64,000 nucleotides of DNA from Actinomycetes bacterium (GTDB taxonomy: Bacteria > Actinomycetota > Acidimicrobiia > Acidimicrobiales > RAAP-2): contig JAJZDI010000006.1 of NCBI GenBank assembly GCA_021806045.1, forward strand, positions 103,867-167,866, in the 5' to 3' direction. A program made the position numbers and the translations under genes. Shown here piece after piece: positions 43,402 to 52,421 of this stretch. Position 1 is the first letter of the stretch. Each line of letters begins with the position of its first letter. The notes beneath the pieces were generated by a model. It saw nothing but the letters and a program-made list of their open reading frames with translations. It had not been told where the DNA came from and did no database searches.

Positions 43402-44103
43402 ATGATGGCAGGCATGTCCGCGCCCCGTGAGACCTCCGACATCCTCGACCCACCCACGCCGGCTGACGTGGTTCCCGGCGCCACCGTGGTGACGATCACC
43501 GATCGGGCCGGCCAGATCGTCTCGGGGGCGCTCGCTGATGAGGCGGACGCCGATTCGCTCGCTCTGTGGCTCGAGGTCAGCGGGGTACGGGGACGCGCCT
43601 ACGCGTACGACCTCTACTTCCAGGCCAAGTCGGATGCACATCCGGGCGATGTCGTCCACGTGAGCGACGGGCTCACGCTGATCGTGCCCGAGGGAAGCGT
43701 CGACAAGCTCCGCGGTGCCAAGCTTGACGTGTCTGATGAGGGCGGCGAGTCAGGGCTCGTCGTCGTCAACCCGAACGTTCCCGAGGTGGAAGCGTCGAGC
43801 TCTGCCGGCGCCGGCAGTGGCCTCGACCTCGAGGATCCGTTCACGCTGCGGGTGGTCAACGTGCTCGACGAGCAGGTCAACCCTTCGATCGCCTCCCATG
43901 GGGGTCGGGCCGACCTCGTGTCCGTCGAGGACACCACGGTCTACCTGCGGTTGTCCGGCGGCTGCCAGGGTTGTGGGATGGCCAAGGCGACGCTGTCGCA
44001 GGGTATCGAGGTGATGCTCCGCGAGGCCGTTCCCGAGCTGTCTGCCGTCATCGACGTGACCGACCACGCGCACGGCTCGAACCCTTACTACGAGCGAGCC
44101 TGA
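43402..44103 (+). CDS. nfuA: NfuA-type Fe-S carrier (degenerate HesB domain plus NifU domain)
   Basis: 233 residues. Residues about 30-120 resemble an A-type (IscA/HesB) domain (SLALWLEVSGVRGRAYAYDLYF) without its cysteines, as in NfuA. The C-terminal NifU domain holds C188-x2-C191 in SGGCQGCGMAKATLSQGIE, binding a 4Fe-4S cluster shared by a dimer. It delivers clusters to late-acting targets. ATG 43402, 43405 and 43414 are all possible starts. It is divergent from the CxxxCC metal-binding gene, with overlapping promoters. Confidence 0.88.
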   Translation: MMAGMSAPRETSDILDPPTPADVVPGATVVTITDRAGQIVSGALADEADADSLALWLEVSGVRGRAYAYDLYFQAKSDAHPGDVVHVSDGLTLIVPEGSVDKLRGAKLDVSDEGGESGLVVVNPNVPEVEASSSAGAGSGLDLEDPFTLRVVNVLDEQVNPSIASHGGRADLVSVEDTTVYLRLSGGCQGCGMAKATLSQGIEVMLREAVPELSAVIDVTDHAHGSNPYYERA

Positions 44104-44230
44104 ACCTTCTGGCGGCATGCCGGCCGCCATCCGCGTCTGTCTGGTGTGAGGTCGTGCCACGATGCCAGTCGGTACTGCGTCGCGCCGCGCTCAGGTGGGT
44201 CGGCGGCCGCCGGGCTGCCGTACCGGAGGG

Positions 44231-44264
44231 GTCGTCAGCCGTGGGGGGTCGTCAGCCGTGGGGG
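44231..44264 (+). repeat. 17-bp tandem duplication over the yceI stop codon
   Basis: GTCGTCAGCCGTGGGGG at 44231-44247 is repeated exactly at 44248-44264. The yceI stop (44252-44254 on the minus strand) lies in the second unit. The unit length is not a multiple of three. Confidence 0.93.
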
Positions 44265-44863
44265 GTGGCGACGACGTCGAGGTGAAGGTCGATCATGTCG
44301 CCAACGACCACACCCCCCGTCTCAATCGCTGCATTCCAACGCAGGCCGAAGTCCTTGCGGTTCACGGTGGCCAGTGCGGTGAATCGAGCGAAGCGCTGTG
44401 GGCCATCGGAGCCGTCTGGTGCCAAGGGTGGGGCGGACGCGGTGACGACGAACGGGACGATCCTGGACACGTTTCGGATCGTCATGACCGCGTCGAGCAG
44501 GTACCGCTCACCGGAGGACCGCAGGCCCGAGCCCGTCAATGTCATGTGGGGCCAGCGTTCGGCATCGAAAAAATCGGCAGAGACGAGATGTCCGTCACGT
44601 GCCGAGTCGCCGGTGGACAGCGATGCGACCTCGGCGACCGCCTCGACGCTGGAATGGAAGGGGTCGGCGGCGACGTCGATGGTGCCGTGCACGCTGCTGA
44701 AGGTGCCGCGAACCTTGGTCACCAACAGGTGACGGGCGGTGAAGGAGATCGAGGACCGTTCGGCGTCGACGGCCCATCGTCCGACCGGCAGGCGCGGGCT
44801 TCCCCACGGTTGAGGTTCGGCACCGTCATCCAGTGCGTGCAGGTCGTCCACCGGTGTCGCCAT
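44252..44863 (-). CDS. YceI-family lipid-binding-fold protein
   Basis: 203 residues from ATG 44863, ending inside a 17-bp repeat. The family marks are WAVDAERSSISFTARHLLVTKVRGTF, GTIDVAADPFHSSVEAVAEVASLSTG, RDGHLVSADFFDAERWPHMTL and NRKDFGLRWN. The lipocalin-like barrel of YceI proteins binds isoprenoid chains. There is no signal peptide, so a cytoplasmic location is likely. A link to menaquinone or polyprenyl handling is possible but not shown. Confidence 0.9.
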   Translation of the reverse strand: MATPVDDLHALDDGAEPQPWGSPRLPVGRWAVDAERSSISFTARHLLVTKVRGTFSSVHGTIDVAADPFHSSVEAVAEVASLSTGDSARDGHLVSADFFDAERWPHMTLTGSGLRSSGERYLLDAVMTIRNVSRIVPFVVTASAPPLAPDGSDGPQRFARFTALATVNRKDFGLRWNAAIETGGVVVGDMIDLHLDVVATPHG

Positions 44864-44874
44864 GAAGTACGAAG

Positions 44875-44902
44875 AATTGTCACGTTTTGAGATGGGCGTC
44901 AA
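44875..44902 (-). promoter_or_regulatory. Candidate yceI promoter
   Basis: On the minus strand TTGACG (44897-44902) is followed after 16 bases by ACAATT (44875-44880). The AT-rich patch around it is unusual for this window. The leader before ATG 44863 would be short (about 5 bases), so the message may be nearly leaderless. Confidence 0.5.
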
Positions 44903-45095
44903 GGTTTTACCGCGGACTGTGACGGTCGCCCTGGTGGGAAGGCAGGATAATCACGGAGCGTGATCATCGCGCTCCGCCCGGTGCTGCCGTCGGACGTGGA
45001 GATCGTCCGGGCAGGTCTCGCAACGTGTCGGTGCAGGCCGGTCACCCTGCCGTCGGCCCGCTGAGGGTGGAGCGGGTGATTCAGGTGGAGGCGAA

Positions 45096-45848
45096 TCAGG
45101 TGGAGGCGACCACCGGGGCCAGATGGCGATCGAACCACTCGAGCGTCCGTCGCCAACCATCGGCTGCAGCCGTGGGCGCGTACGAGGGTCGGGCGTCACA
45201 GTGGAACCCGTGCTCCGCCCCCGCGTAGCGCACGACGTCGGTGTCGACTGGAGCCTGCTCGAGCTCGCCCCGGAGTCGCTCGACGTCCTCGACGGGGATG
45301 CTCTGGTCCTCGTCCCCGAACAGTCCGAGCCAGGGTGTGCGCATGGTCGGGATCAGGTGGAGGAGCGATCCGACCCGGTCGCTCCTCGGGGTGACGATCG
45401 CCCCGCCGTAGAAGCCGACGGCGGCGCCCAGCTCCAGCGAGCCAGCCGCCAGGAAGCTGGCCCGGCCTCCCATGCAGAAGCCGACGACGCCGACCTGCTC
45501 GGGGGACCAGCTGGCCGACTGGAGGTGGCCCACGGCCGCTCGGATGTCCGACAGGATGGCGTCGTCGTCCAGCGCCCCCATGTGCTCGATGACGACGCTG
45601 AAGTCGTCATAGCCGAAGGCCGGGTCGCCGGTCCGGTGGAAGAGGTGGGGTGCCACGGCGTGGTAGCCGGCAGTGGCGAAGCGCCGGGTGACGTCCTCGA
45701 TGTGGGCGTTCACGCCGAATGCCTCCTGGATGACGACGACCGCTCCGCGCTTGGGCCGCTCCGTCGATCCGGGGATCGCCTCGTAGGTGGCCATCGTCCC
45801 GTCGGGCGTCTCGAGCTGCACGGTTCGTGTCTCCATGTGCGACACCAT
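45096..45848 (-). CDS. Dienelactone hydrolase family protein
   Basis: 250-residue alpha/beta hydrolase from ATG 45848 (ATG 45836 also possible). The nucleophilic Cys lies in GFCMGGRAS, the Asp in FGDEDQSIP and the His in AEHGFHCDARP. This matches carboxymethylenebutenolidase-type DLH. The substrate is not shown by context: no aromatic-degradation genes are nearby, and many actinobacterial DLH copies are orphan. It is divergent from the prepilin peptidase-like gene, 38 bases between starts. Confidence 0.85.
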   Translation of the reverse strand: MVSHMETRTVQLETPDGTMATYEAIPGSTERPKRGAVVVIQEAFGVNAHIEDVTRRFATAGYHAVAPHLFHRTGDPAFGYDDFSVVIEHMGALDDDAILSDIRAAVGHLQSASWSPEQVGVVGFCMGGRASFLAAGSLELGAAVGFYGGAIVTPRSDRVGSLLHLIPTMRTPWLGLFGDEDQSIPVEDVERLRGELEQAPVDTDVVRYAGAEHGFHCDARPSYAPTAAADGWRRTLEWFDRHLAPVVAST

Positions 45849-45886
45849 GCCCGAATGCCAGGCAGCCGTCCAGTACGGTGCCGGGC

Positions 45887-46759
45887 GTGAACGCAGCTCT
45901 GACCTCACTCGTCGGGATCGGCGGCCTGGTCGTCGGGGCGGCGCTCGATCCGATCGGGCAACGCATGGCGGAGCGGAGCCGGATCGAGGAAGAGGCCCAC
46001 CGTCGCGAGCGGGAGGAACAGAAGGATGCCGCTCGGACGGATCCCACTGAACCTCAAGACCGGAGCACCGAGGGGACAGACGGCGAGGGGAGGGAGCAGC
46101 CGACCCGGTCAGAGCCTTCCGCGGCGGCAGCGCAGGCCCCGGCCCATCCGGCGCCAGGTGCCGCGGTGCCCCATCTGGTGCCGGCGGGCCGATCCGTGCC
46201 ACGGACCGTGGCCGCCGCCGTGGCAACCGGGGCGCTGTGGGCCGGTTCGGCAGCACGGTTCGGGGCGCACGCGGTGCTCGGCGCGTACCTCGTGTTCTTC
46301 GCGCTGCTCGTCGCAGTCGCCCTCACCGACCTCTCCACCCGCCTCGTTCCCCGTCGACTCGTATACCCGTGCGCCGGCCTCATGGCGGCGTTCTTCCTGA
46401 TCGCTGCAGCCGTCGACCATTCGACCAGCCACCTGTCCGGCGCTGCCATCGGTGGCGCCGTGGCGTTCGGGGCGTTCTTCGTCGTGTGGTGGTTCGTGCC
46501 TCGTGGCATGGGATTCGGTGACGTCCGGCTCGCCGGCGTCATCGGGATCGCGACCGGTTGGCTCAGCCTCCTCCACGCCTATGCGGCGTTCTTCGTCGGC
46601 TTCATGGCCGGACTGGTCTTCGGGCTGGTCGCGATCGCCGCGTCAGGAGGCGGGCGCCGGACCAGGATCCCATTCGCGCCCGCGCTGGCCGTGGGGGCGG
46701 TGGTCGGGGTGTTCTGGGGGGGGCCGATGGTCCGAGCCGTCTTCGGCGCCGGTGCCTGA
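45887..46759 (+). CDS. A24-family prepilin peptidase-like membrane protein with long disordered linker
   Basis: 290 residues from GTG 45887, 8 bases after a TACGGT -10-like element, perhaps leaderless. An N-terminal hydrophobic segment of about 20 residues is followed by a charged linker (residues 25-95, many Glu, Arg, Pro). After that come five or six membrane segments with the two catalytic aspartates of type 4 prepilin peptidases: ALTDLSTRLVPRRLVYP and [11 protein letters not shown] (GxGD). The zinc-finger methyltransferase domain is absent. It ends 24 bases before aroC. No pilin genes are in the window. Confidence 0.82.
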   Translation: MNAALTSLVGIGGLVVGAALDPIGQRMAERSRIEEEAHRREREEQKDAARTDPTEPQDRSTEGTDGEGREQPTRSEPSAAAAQAPAHPAPGAAVPHLVPAGRSVPRTVAAAVATGALWAGSAARFGAHAVLGAYLVFFALLVAVALTDLSTRLVPRRLVYPCAGLMAAFFLIAAAVDHSTSHLSGAAIGGAVAFGAFFVVWWFVPRGMGFGDVRLAGVIGIATGWLSLLHAYAAFFVGFMAGLVFGLVAIAASGGGRRTRIPFAPALAVGAVVGVFWGGPMVRAVFGAGA

Positions 46760-46783
46760 CGTGGTCACAGGTAGATTCGCGCC

Positions 46784-47989
46784 ATGCTCCGCTTCCTGAC
46801 CGCCGGCGAATCGCACGGCAAAGCCCTGGTGGTCATCGTCGAGGGGCTTCCTGCCGGCCTCCCCGTGACGGCCGAAGACGTGCAGCGTGAGCTGGCACGG
46901 CGCCGGCTGGGGTTCGGACGCGGGCCCCGGATGCGCTTCGAGGCCGACGAGGTCACCCTGCTCGGAGGCATCCGGCATGGTCGGACGCTGGGCTCGCCCG
47001 TCGCTATCGAGATCGCCAACACGGAATGGCCGAAGTGGGAGCAGGAGATGTCGCCGGCCCCCGGTGCGCCGTCGAAGACCCTCACCCAGCCGCGCCCCGG
47101 GCATGCGGACCTGTCCGGGATGCTGAAGTACGGTCTCGCTGACGCCCGGGACGTGCTCGAGCGGGCGTCAGCTCGTGAGACGGCAGCGAGGGTGGCGGCG
47201 GGGAGCGTGGCCCGACTGCTGCTGTCGACCATCGGTGTCGACGTTCTCAGCCACGTGATCCAGCTGGGCGACGCCACGGCGGACGTCGGTCACCTGCCCG
47301 AGCCGTCGGACCTGGAGACGATCGACCAGTCCCCGGTCCGGTGTCTCGATCCTGGCGCCGAGGCCGAGATGATCGCTCGGGTGAAGGCTGCCGCGAAAGA
47401 CGGGGACTCGCTCGGCGGCGTCGCCGAGGTCGTGGCCTACGGCGTTCCCGTCGGGATCGGGAGCCACGTGCACTGGGACCGCCGGCTCGACGCGCTTCTG
47501 GCCCAGGCACTGATGAGCATCCAGGCCGTCAAGGCCGTGGAGATCGGTGAGGGCTCGAGCGTCGCGGGACGGCGCGGTTCGGAAGCGCACGACGCCATCC
47601 GCTTCGCCGGGGAGGACGAGCGGTCGCAGGCCGCTCTGGCCGGCGGCTTCGTCCGCGACACGTGGCGGGCTGGTGGGATCGAGGGAGGCATGTCGACCGG
47701 GGGACCGATCGTCGCCCGAGTCTCGATGAAGCCCCTTGCCACGCTCAACAGGCCGACCCTCGAGACCGTCGATGTGCGGACGGGCGAATCGACCGTGTCC
47801 TTCAAGGAGCGGACGGACGTGACGGCCGTACCGGCGATGGGTGTCGTGGCCGAGACGATGACGTTGCTGGTGCTGGCGTCGGAGGCGCTTCGCAAGTTCG
47901 GCGGCGATTCGGTGGCCGAGTTCTCTCGCAACCACGCCTCCTATGTGAGCTCCCTTGGGAACGAAGCATCAGCTGCCGCAGGCGAGTGA
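46784..47989 (+). CDS. aroC: Chorismate synthase
   Basis: FMN-dependent last enzyme of the shikimate pathway. 401 residues. [20 protein letters not shown] is the N-terminal family mark, [14 protein letters not shown] the middle, and AVGSHVHWD-like and [17 protein letters not shown] segments follow. ATG 46784. Its stop overlaps aroK by 4 bases. The five downstream genes form the classic aroC-aroK-aroB-aroQ-pepP-efp-nusB arrangement of actinobacteria. Confidence 0.96.
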   Translation: MLRFLTAGESHGKALVVIVEGLPAGLPVTAEDVQRELARRRLGFGRGPRMRFEADEVTLLGGIRHGRTLGSPVAIEIANTEWPKWEQEMSPAPGAPSKTLTQPRPGHADLSGMLKYGLADARDVLERASARETAARVAAGSVARLLLSTIGVDVLSHVIQLGDATADVGHLPEPSDLETIDQSPVRCLDPGAEAEMIARVKAAAKDGDSLGGVAEVVAYGVPVGIGSHVHWDRRLDALLAQALMSIQAVKAVEIGEGSSVAGRRGSEAHDAIRFAGEDERSQAALAGGFVRDTWRAGGIEGGMSTGGPIVARVSMKPLATLNRPTLETVDVRTGESTVSFKERTDVTAVPAMGVVAETMTLLVLASEALRKFGGDSVAEFSRNHASYVSSLGNEASAAAGE

Positions 47990-48570
47990 CCGGCGCCCAC
48001 TCCCTTCGTCATCTCTACCTGGTCGGCATGATGGGGGCTGGGAAGTCGACGGTTGGCCGGGTCCTCGCCGACCGCACCCGTGCTCCGTTCGTGGACATCG
48101 ATCAGCGTGTGGTCTCGGTATCGGGCCGCTCCATCCCGGAACTGTTCGACCAGAGCGAGGAGCACTTCCGCCAGCTCGAGTCGTCATCGCTTGCCGAGGT
48201 GGGGTCGGGATCCGTCCCTACGGTCATCGCCGTCGGGGGGGGAGCGGTGCTGAGCGACGAGAACCGCAGCCTGATGAAGGGGACGGGCATCGTCGTCTGG
48301 CTCCGGGCGATGCCGTCGACGCTGCGGGATCGTGTCGACGGGGGGCGTGGTCGGCCTGTGCTCTCCCGCTCCGGCGACCTGGACCAGGTCGTCGAGGCAC
48401 TGGTCCGGGAACGGGCGCCGTACTATGCGGACGTGGCTGACCTCGTAGTGGACGTCGACGGTCTGGATGTCGATGATGTGGTCAGGGCCGTGATGCGGGA
48501 TCTCCCCGGTGTGGGGCCCGCCGGAACCGGTTGGGTCGGCGACTCGGGCGAAAGCCGGTGGGAACCATGA
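47986..48570 (+). CDS. aroK: Shikimate kinase
   Basis: P-loop kinase, 194 residues from GTG 47986 (GTGA overlap with aroC). Walker [10 protein letters not shown] lies near residue 14, the shikimate-binding FVDIDQRV, and the GGGAVL loop near residue 80, with [12 protein letters not shown] in the lid. The C-terminus is about 25 residues longer than minimal kinases. It phosphorylates shikimate at O3. Confidence 0.94.
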   Translation: MTGAHSLRHLYLVGMMGAGKSTVGRVLADRTRAPFVDIDQRVVSVSGRSIPELFDQSEEHFRQLESSSLAEVGSGSVPTVIAVGGGAVLSDENRSLMKGTGIVVWLRAMPSTLRDRVDGGRGRPVLSRSGDLDQVVEALVRERAPYYADVADLVVDVDGLDVDDVVRAVMRDLPGVGPAGTGWVGDSGESRWEP

Positions 48571-49724
48571 GTTCCGACCGGTCGTCGCACCGTCGGGTGC
48601 CGGTTGCCATCGGCCGGCGCGCCTACGAGGTGATCGTGGGCCCTGGTGCGCGTGACGAGGTGCGAGAGGTCATCGCCTCGAAGGTGACGGGAGCGGTGCG
48701 AGCGGCGGTGGTTACCCAGGCTGGGATCCCGTTCGAGGTGGACGCCGGCATCCCGGTCGACCACTTCACCATCCCGGACGGCGAGTCGGCGAAGACCATG
48801 GCGACGGTGGAGTCGCTCTGTCGCTCGTTCGCCCGGGCCGGGTTGCACCGTGGTGACGTCGTGGTGGCAGTGGGAGGAGGCGTGGTCACTGACGTCGCCG
48901 GGTTCGCCGCCGCCACGTTCCACCGGGGTGTCGCGCTCGTGAACGTGGCAACGTCACTCCTCGGCCAGGTGGACGCGGCGATCGGCGGGAAGACGGGCGT
49001 CAACATTCCCGAAGGCAAGAACCTCATCGGTGCGTTCTGGCAACCTCGGGCCGTCATCTGCGACACCGACGCTCTCGCGACGCTGCCCGAGCGGGAATGG
49101 GCATGTGGGAGGGGCGAGATGGCCAAGTACGCGTTCCTGCGTACTCCGAGCTCAGGCTCTCCGGACGCCTCCCTACTCGACATGCCGATCGAGCAGCAGG
49201 TTGCGACGTGTGCCGCCATCAAGGCCGATGTCGTGAGCGCCGACGAGCGCGAAGCCGGAACCAGGATGATCCTCAACTACGGACACACGCTGGCCCATGC
49301 CCTGGAGGCGGCAGCGTTCGCCGGAGGCGGGAACGGCGGCACTGACCGTGCGCTTCGACATGGCGAGGCGGTCGCCGTGGGACTGGTCTTCGCAGCGAAG
49401 CTCGCGCGGAACCTCGGCAGGATCGACGACGCACGCGTCGAGCTCCACCGGGAGATCGTCGCCAGGTTCGGGCTGTCCGAGGCGATCCCGGTGCTCCGGC
49501 CCGGGGTTGGCGACGACGACCTCCTGGAGTTCATGGCGCGGGACAAGAAGGCGAACGGCGGCCTGACGTTCGTCCTCGACGGGCCCGGCGGTGTCGAGCC
49601 GGTGTTCGAGGTCGACCCCGACGCCGTGCTCGCTACCCTGGCAGACATGCCGAGAACCGGGGACTCCTCGCTCGACGTGGGGATGGACGGGGTTCTGAGG
49701 ACTGGGGGGTCCGATGACCGTTAG
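48567..49724 (+). CDS. aroB: 3-Dehydroquinate synthase
   Basis: NAD- and metal-dependent enzyme converting DAHP to 3-dehydroquinate. 385 residues from ATG 48567, overlapping aroK (ATGA). DGESAKTM, GGGVVTDVAGFAAATFHRGV, TSLLGQVDAAIGGKTGVN, and LNYGHTLAHALE with the metal-binding His are visible. It ends with a short disordered tail. It overlaps aroQ by 11 bases. Confidence 0.95.
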   Translation: MSSDRSSHRRVPVAIGRRAYEVIVGPGARDEVREVIASKVTGAVRAAVVTQAGIPFEVDAGIPVDHFTIPDGESAKTMATVESLCRSFARAGLHRGDVVVAVGGGVVTDVAGFAAATFHRGVALVNVATSLLGQVDAAIGGKTGVNIPEGKNLIGAFWQPRAVICDTDALATLPEREWACGRGEMAKYAFLRTPSSGSPDASLLDMPIEQQVATCAAIKADVVSADEREAGTRMILNYGHTLAHALEAAAFAGGGNGGTDRALRHGEAVAVGLVFAAKLARNLGRIDDARVELHREIVARFGLSEAIPVLRPGVGDDDLLEFMARDKKANGGLTFVLDGPGGVEPVFEVDPDAVLATLADMPRTGDSSLDVGMDGVLRTGGSDDR

Positions 49725-50217
49725 CCGACGGATGCTGCTGCTTTCGGGTCCAAATCTGGGTGCGCTCGGTCGGAGGCAACCCGAGGTCTACGGCACGGAG
49801 ACTCTCGATGAGCACGTGGCTGCCGCCCGGGCGGAAGCGGCGAGCCTCGGGTACGAGCTCGACCATGTGCAGTCGAACCACGAGGGCGACCTGATCGACG
49901 CCGTCCATGGCGCTTCTGGCGGCGATCGATCGGCCGATGCGATCATCGTCAATGCGGGTGCGCTCACGCACACGTCGTGGGCGTTGCACGACGCGCTCGC
50001 CTCGTTCGACGGCGTCTCGGTCGAGCTCCACCTGTCGAACCCGGCGGCACGAGAGCCGTTCCGACACACCTCGGTGTTGGCACCCGTCGTCGGCGGATCG
50101 ATCGCCGGATTGGGAGGGCTGGGCTATCCGCTGGCAGTGGTCGCCGCCCATCGACTCCTCAGCGCGCGCAGCGCCGAATCTTCGGCCGAAGGGCCTTCCG
50201 CCGGGGATCCGGGTTGA
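49714..50217 (+). CDS. aroQ: Type II 3-dehydroquinate dehydratase
   Basis: Dodecameric type II dehydroquinase (no Schiff base). 167 residues from ATG 49714. GPNLGALGRRQPEVYG contains the catalytic Tyr; the usual GPNLN-x-LG is here GPNLG-A-LG. QSNHEGDLIDAVH, INAGALTHTS-like and HLSNP motifs follow. It ends in a disordered, Ser-rich tail. Together with aroB, aroK and aroC it supplies four of the seven steps to chorismate. Confidence 0.94.
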   Translation: MTVSRRMLLLSGPNLGALGRRQPEVYGTETLDEHVAAARAEAASLGYELDHVQSNHEGDLIDAVHGASGGDRSADAIIVNAGALTHTSWALHDALASFDGVSVELHLSNPAAREPFRHTSVLAPVVGGSIAGLGGLGYPLAVVAAHRLLSARSAESSAEGPSAGDPG

Positions 50218-51404
50218 CGACCGGCGGGATGGTGCCCCACCTACCGAACGATCCCCGCGGCGACCTGCCGCCACTGTCGGCGAGCGGGCACGCCGACCGC
50301 GTGCGACGGCGCTTTGCTGACGAGGGCATCGACGCCCTGCTCGTCACCGATCTCTCGAACATCCGCTGGCTGACGGGGTTCTCGGGCTCGGCGGCGATGC
50401 TGCTCGTCAGCGGCGACAGGTCGGTTCTGACGAGCGACGGGCGCTACCGGACCCAGGCAGCTGAGCAGGTCCGAGCGGCCGGGATCGGGGGCGACGTCGA
50501 GATCGTGATCGGTGGGCTCGCCGCGCAACGTGATGCGCTCGTCGCTGCATTGGGCGGTTCGGACGCCGTCGGGCTGGAGGCGGACGCGGTGTCCTGGTCC
50601 GACCAACGACTCTGGTCCGACCTGCTCGAAGCCGTGAGCCTGGTGCCGACCCGGGGCATCGTCGAGGCCGAACGGTCGGTCAAGGACGAGGGTGAGCTGA
50701 TCCGCATGGGACGCGCGGCCGCCATCGCCGATGAGGCTCTGGCCCGGGTTCTCGACCTCCTCCGTGCCGCAGGTTCGACGGGTTCGGTCCCGGCGGGCGC
50801 AGGCGTCGGGCAGCTGACCGAGCGTCGGTTCGCGGCGGCCCTCGACAACGCCATGCGGGAATTGGGCTCGGAGGAGCCGGCGTTCGAGACCATCGTCGCG
50901 TCGGGCGAGAACTCGGCGAAGCCACATGCGCGCCCGGGGGAGCGCGTGATCGTTGCCGGCGATCCCGTGGTGATCGACTTCGGGGCGACCTTCGACGGGT
51001 ACCGGTCCGACATGACCCGTACGTTCTTCGTCGGTGGCGAGCCCTCGGGCCAGCTGGCACGCATCTTCGAGGTCGTGGGCGACGCACAGCGAGCCGGGGT
51101 CGCCGCCGTCGGCCCGGGGGTGTGCGCCGGAGACGTGGACCGGACCTGCCGGGACATCATCACGTCTGCCGGCTGGGGCGACCAGTTCGAACACGGGACC
51201 GGCCATGGGGTCGGGCTCGATATCCATGAGGCACCATCGGTCGGCCCTGGGTCGACTGCTATCCTCACAGTAGGCACCGTCGCCACCGTCGAGCCAGGCG
51301 TCTACCTGGCTGGCGTGGGAGGCGTGCGGATCGAGGACACCCTTGTCGTCACCGCCGATGGGAGCCGATCGCTGACCAATTTCACGAAGGATGTTGCCGT
51401 CTGA
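50214..51404 (+). CDS. pepP: Xaa-Pro aminopeptidase (M24 family)
   Basis: About 396 residues. M24 peptidase with an N-terminal creatinase-like domain ([15 protein letters not shown]) and a metal-binding catalytic domain. Asp residues lie in [17 protein letters not shown], the His in [12 protein letters not shown] and the Glu residues in [21 protein letters not shown] 50214 overlaps the aroQ stop (TTGA), matching the coupling seen throughout; ATG 50229 is the alternative. Genes of this family commonly precede efp in actinobacteria. Confidence 0.93.
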   Translation: MTTGGMVPHLPNDPRGDLPPLSASGHADRVRRRFADEGIDALLVTDLSNIRWLTGFSGSAAMLLVSGDRSVLTSDGRYRTQAAEQVRAAGIGGDVEIVIGGLAAQRDALVAALGGSDAVGLEADAVSWSDQRLWSDLLEAVSLVPTRGIVEAERSVKDEGELIRMGRAAAIADEALARVLDLLRAAGSTGSVPAGAGVGQLTERRFAAALDNAMRELGSEEPAFETIVASGENSAKPHARPGERVIVAGDPVVIDFGATFDGYRSDMTRTFFVGGEPSGQLARIFEVVGDAQRAGVAAVGPGVCAGDVDRTCRDIITSAGWGDQFEHGTGHGVGLDIHEAPSVGPGSTAILTVGTVATVEPGVYLAGVGGVRIEDTLVVTADGSRSLTNFTKDVAV

Positions 51405-51964
51405 TGGCAGTCTCGACGAATGACCTCCGGAACGGGATGACGCTCGACCTGGCCGAAGGCCTGTTCTCGATCGTCGAATTCCAACACGTCAAGCCGGGCA
51501 AGGGTGGCGCCTTCGTACGGACGAAGTTGAAGAACGTGCGGTCCGGCGCGGTGATCGAACGGACGTTCCGGGCTGATGAGAAGCTCGAACAGGCCATCAT
51601 CGACAAGCGGGAGATGCAGTTCCTCTATCGGGACGGAGCGGACTACGTGTTCATGGACACGCAGTCGTACGAGCAGCTGACGGTGCCGGTGGGATCCCTG
51701 GGCGACGCCGCCAGCTATCTGAAGGAGGGCGACGACGCCATCGTCCAGTTCTTCGGAACGGAGATCGTCGGGATCGACCTGCCGGCCGCCGTCGAGCTGA
51801 CGGTGACCGACACGGAGCCGGGCATCCAGGGCGACCGGGTGTCGGGAGCGCGCAAACCGGCCACGCTGGAGACGGGACTGGTCGTCCAGGTCCCACTGTT
51901 CGTGAACCCGGGGGAGAAGATCAAGGTCGATACCCGCTCGGGCGAGTACCTGACGAGAGCCTGA
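51404..51964 (+). CDS. efp: Translation elongation factor P
   Basis: 186-residue EF-P that rescues ribosomes at polyproline. The tip loop is KPGKGGAF with Lys33 at its apex, the site modified in some bacteria; no modification enzyme is in the window. Three beta-barrel domains are evident. ATG 51404 overlaps pepP by one base (TGATG). Polyproline stretches are common in this proteome (for example the DksA-like gene's tail), so EF-P should matter here. Confidence 0.97.
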   Translation: MAVSTNDLRNGMTLDLAEGLFSIVEFQHVKPGKGGAFVRTKLKNVRSGAVIERTFRADEKLEQAIIDKREMQFLYRDGADYVFMDTQSYEQLTVPVGSLGDAASYLKEGDDAIVQFFGTEIVGIDLPAAVELTVTDTEPGIQGDRVSGARKPATLETGLVVQVPLFVNPGEKIKVDTRSGEYLTRA

Positions 51965-52013
51965 CCGGAACCCGGCGCACCGGCTCCCTCCTCGCTCCCG
52001 CCCCCACGCTGTC

Positions 52014-52421
52014 GTGCCTCCGCTCGAGCAGGCTCCTCGCCACCAGTCGCGTGAGCGCGCCTTGGCGTTGCTCTACGAAGCCGATGTGAAGGGACAGTCC
52101 ATCGGGGCGGTGGTGGCCGCTCAGCCCGTGGAGCCCGATGCGTTCACGATGACGTTGGTGCAACAGGTCGGCGCCCGCCTGGTGGAGATCGACGGCCTGC
52201 TCGCCGACATGGCGATCGGATGGGAGATCGGGCGGATGGCGGCCGTGGACCGCAACATCCTGCGGATGGCCGTGGGTGAGCTGCTCGACGTGTCGGGACC
52301 CCCCACCGCCGTCATCGTGAACGAGGCGGTCGAACTGGCCGGCGAGTACTCGACGGAGGACTCGGGACGGTTCGTCAACGGCGTCCTGTCGGCCATCGCG
52401 GCGAAGGTCCGGCCGGGATGA
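52014..52421 (+). CDS. nusB: Transcription antitermination factor NusB
   Basis: 135-residue all-helical NusB that pairs with S10 on rRNA boxA. RHQSRERALALLYEADV is the N-terminal family mark; RMAAVDRNILRMAVGELL and AVIVNEAVELAGEYSTEDSGRFVNGVL follow. GTG 52014, 49 bases after efp. It ends in overlap with the exporter gene. Confidence 0.95.
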   Translation: MPPLEQAPRHQSRERALALLYEADVKGQSIGAVVAAQPVEPDAFTMTLVQQVGARLVEIDGLLADMAIGWEIGRMAAVDRNILRMAVGELLDVSGPPTAVIVNEAVELAGEYSTEDSGRFVNGVLSAIAAKVRPG

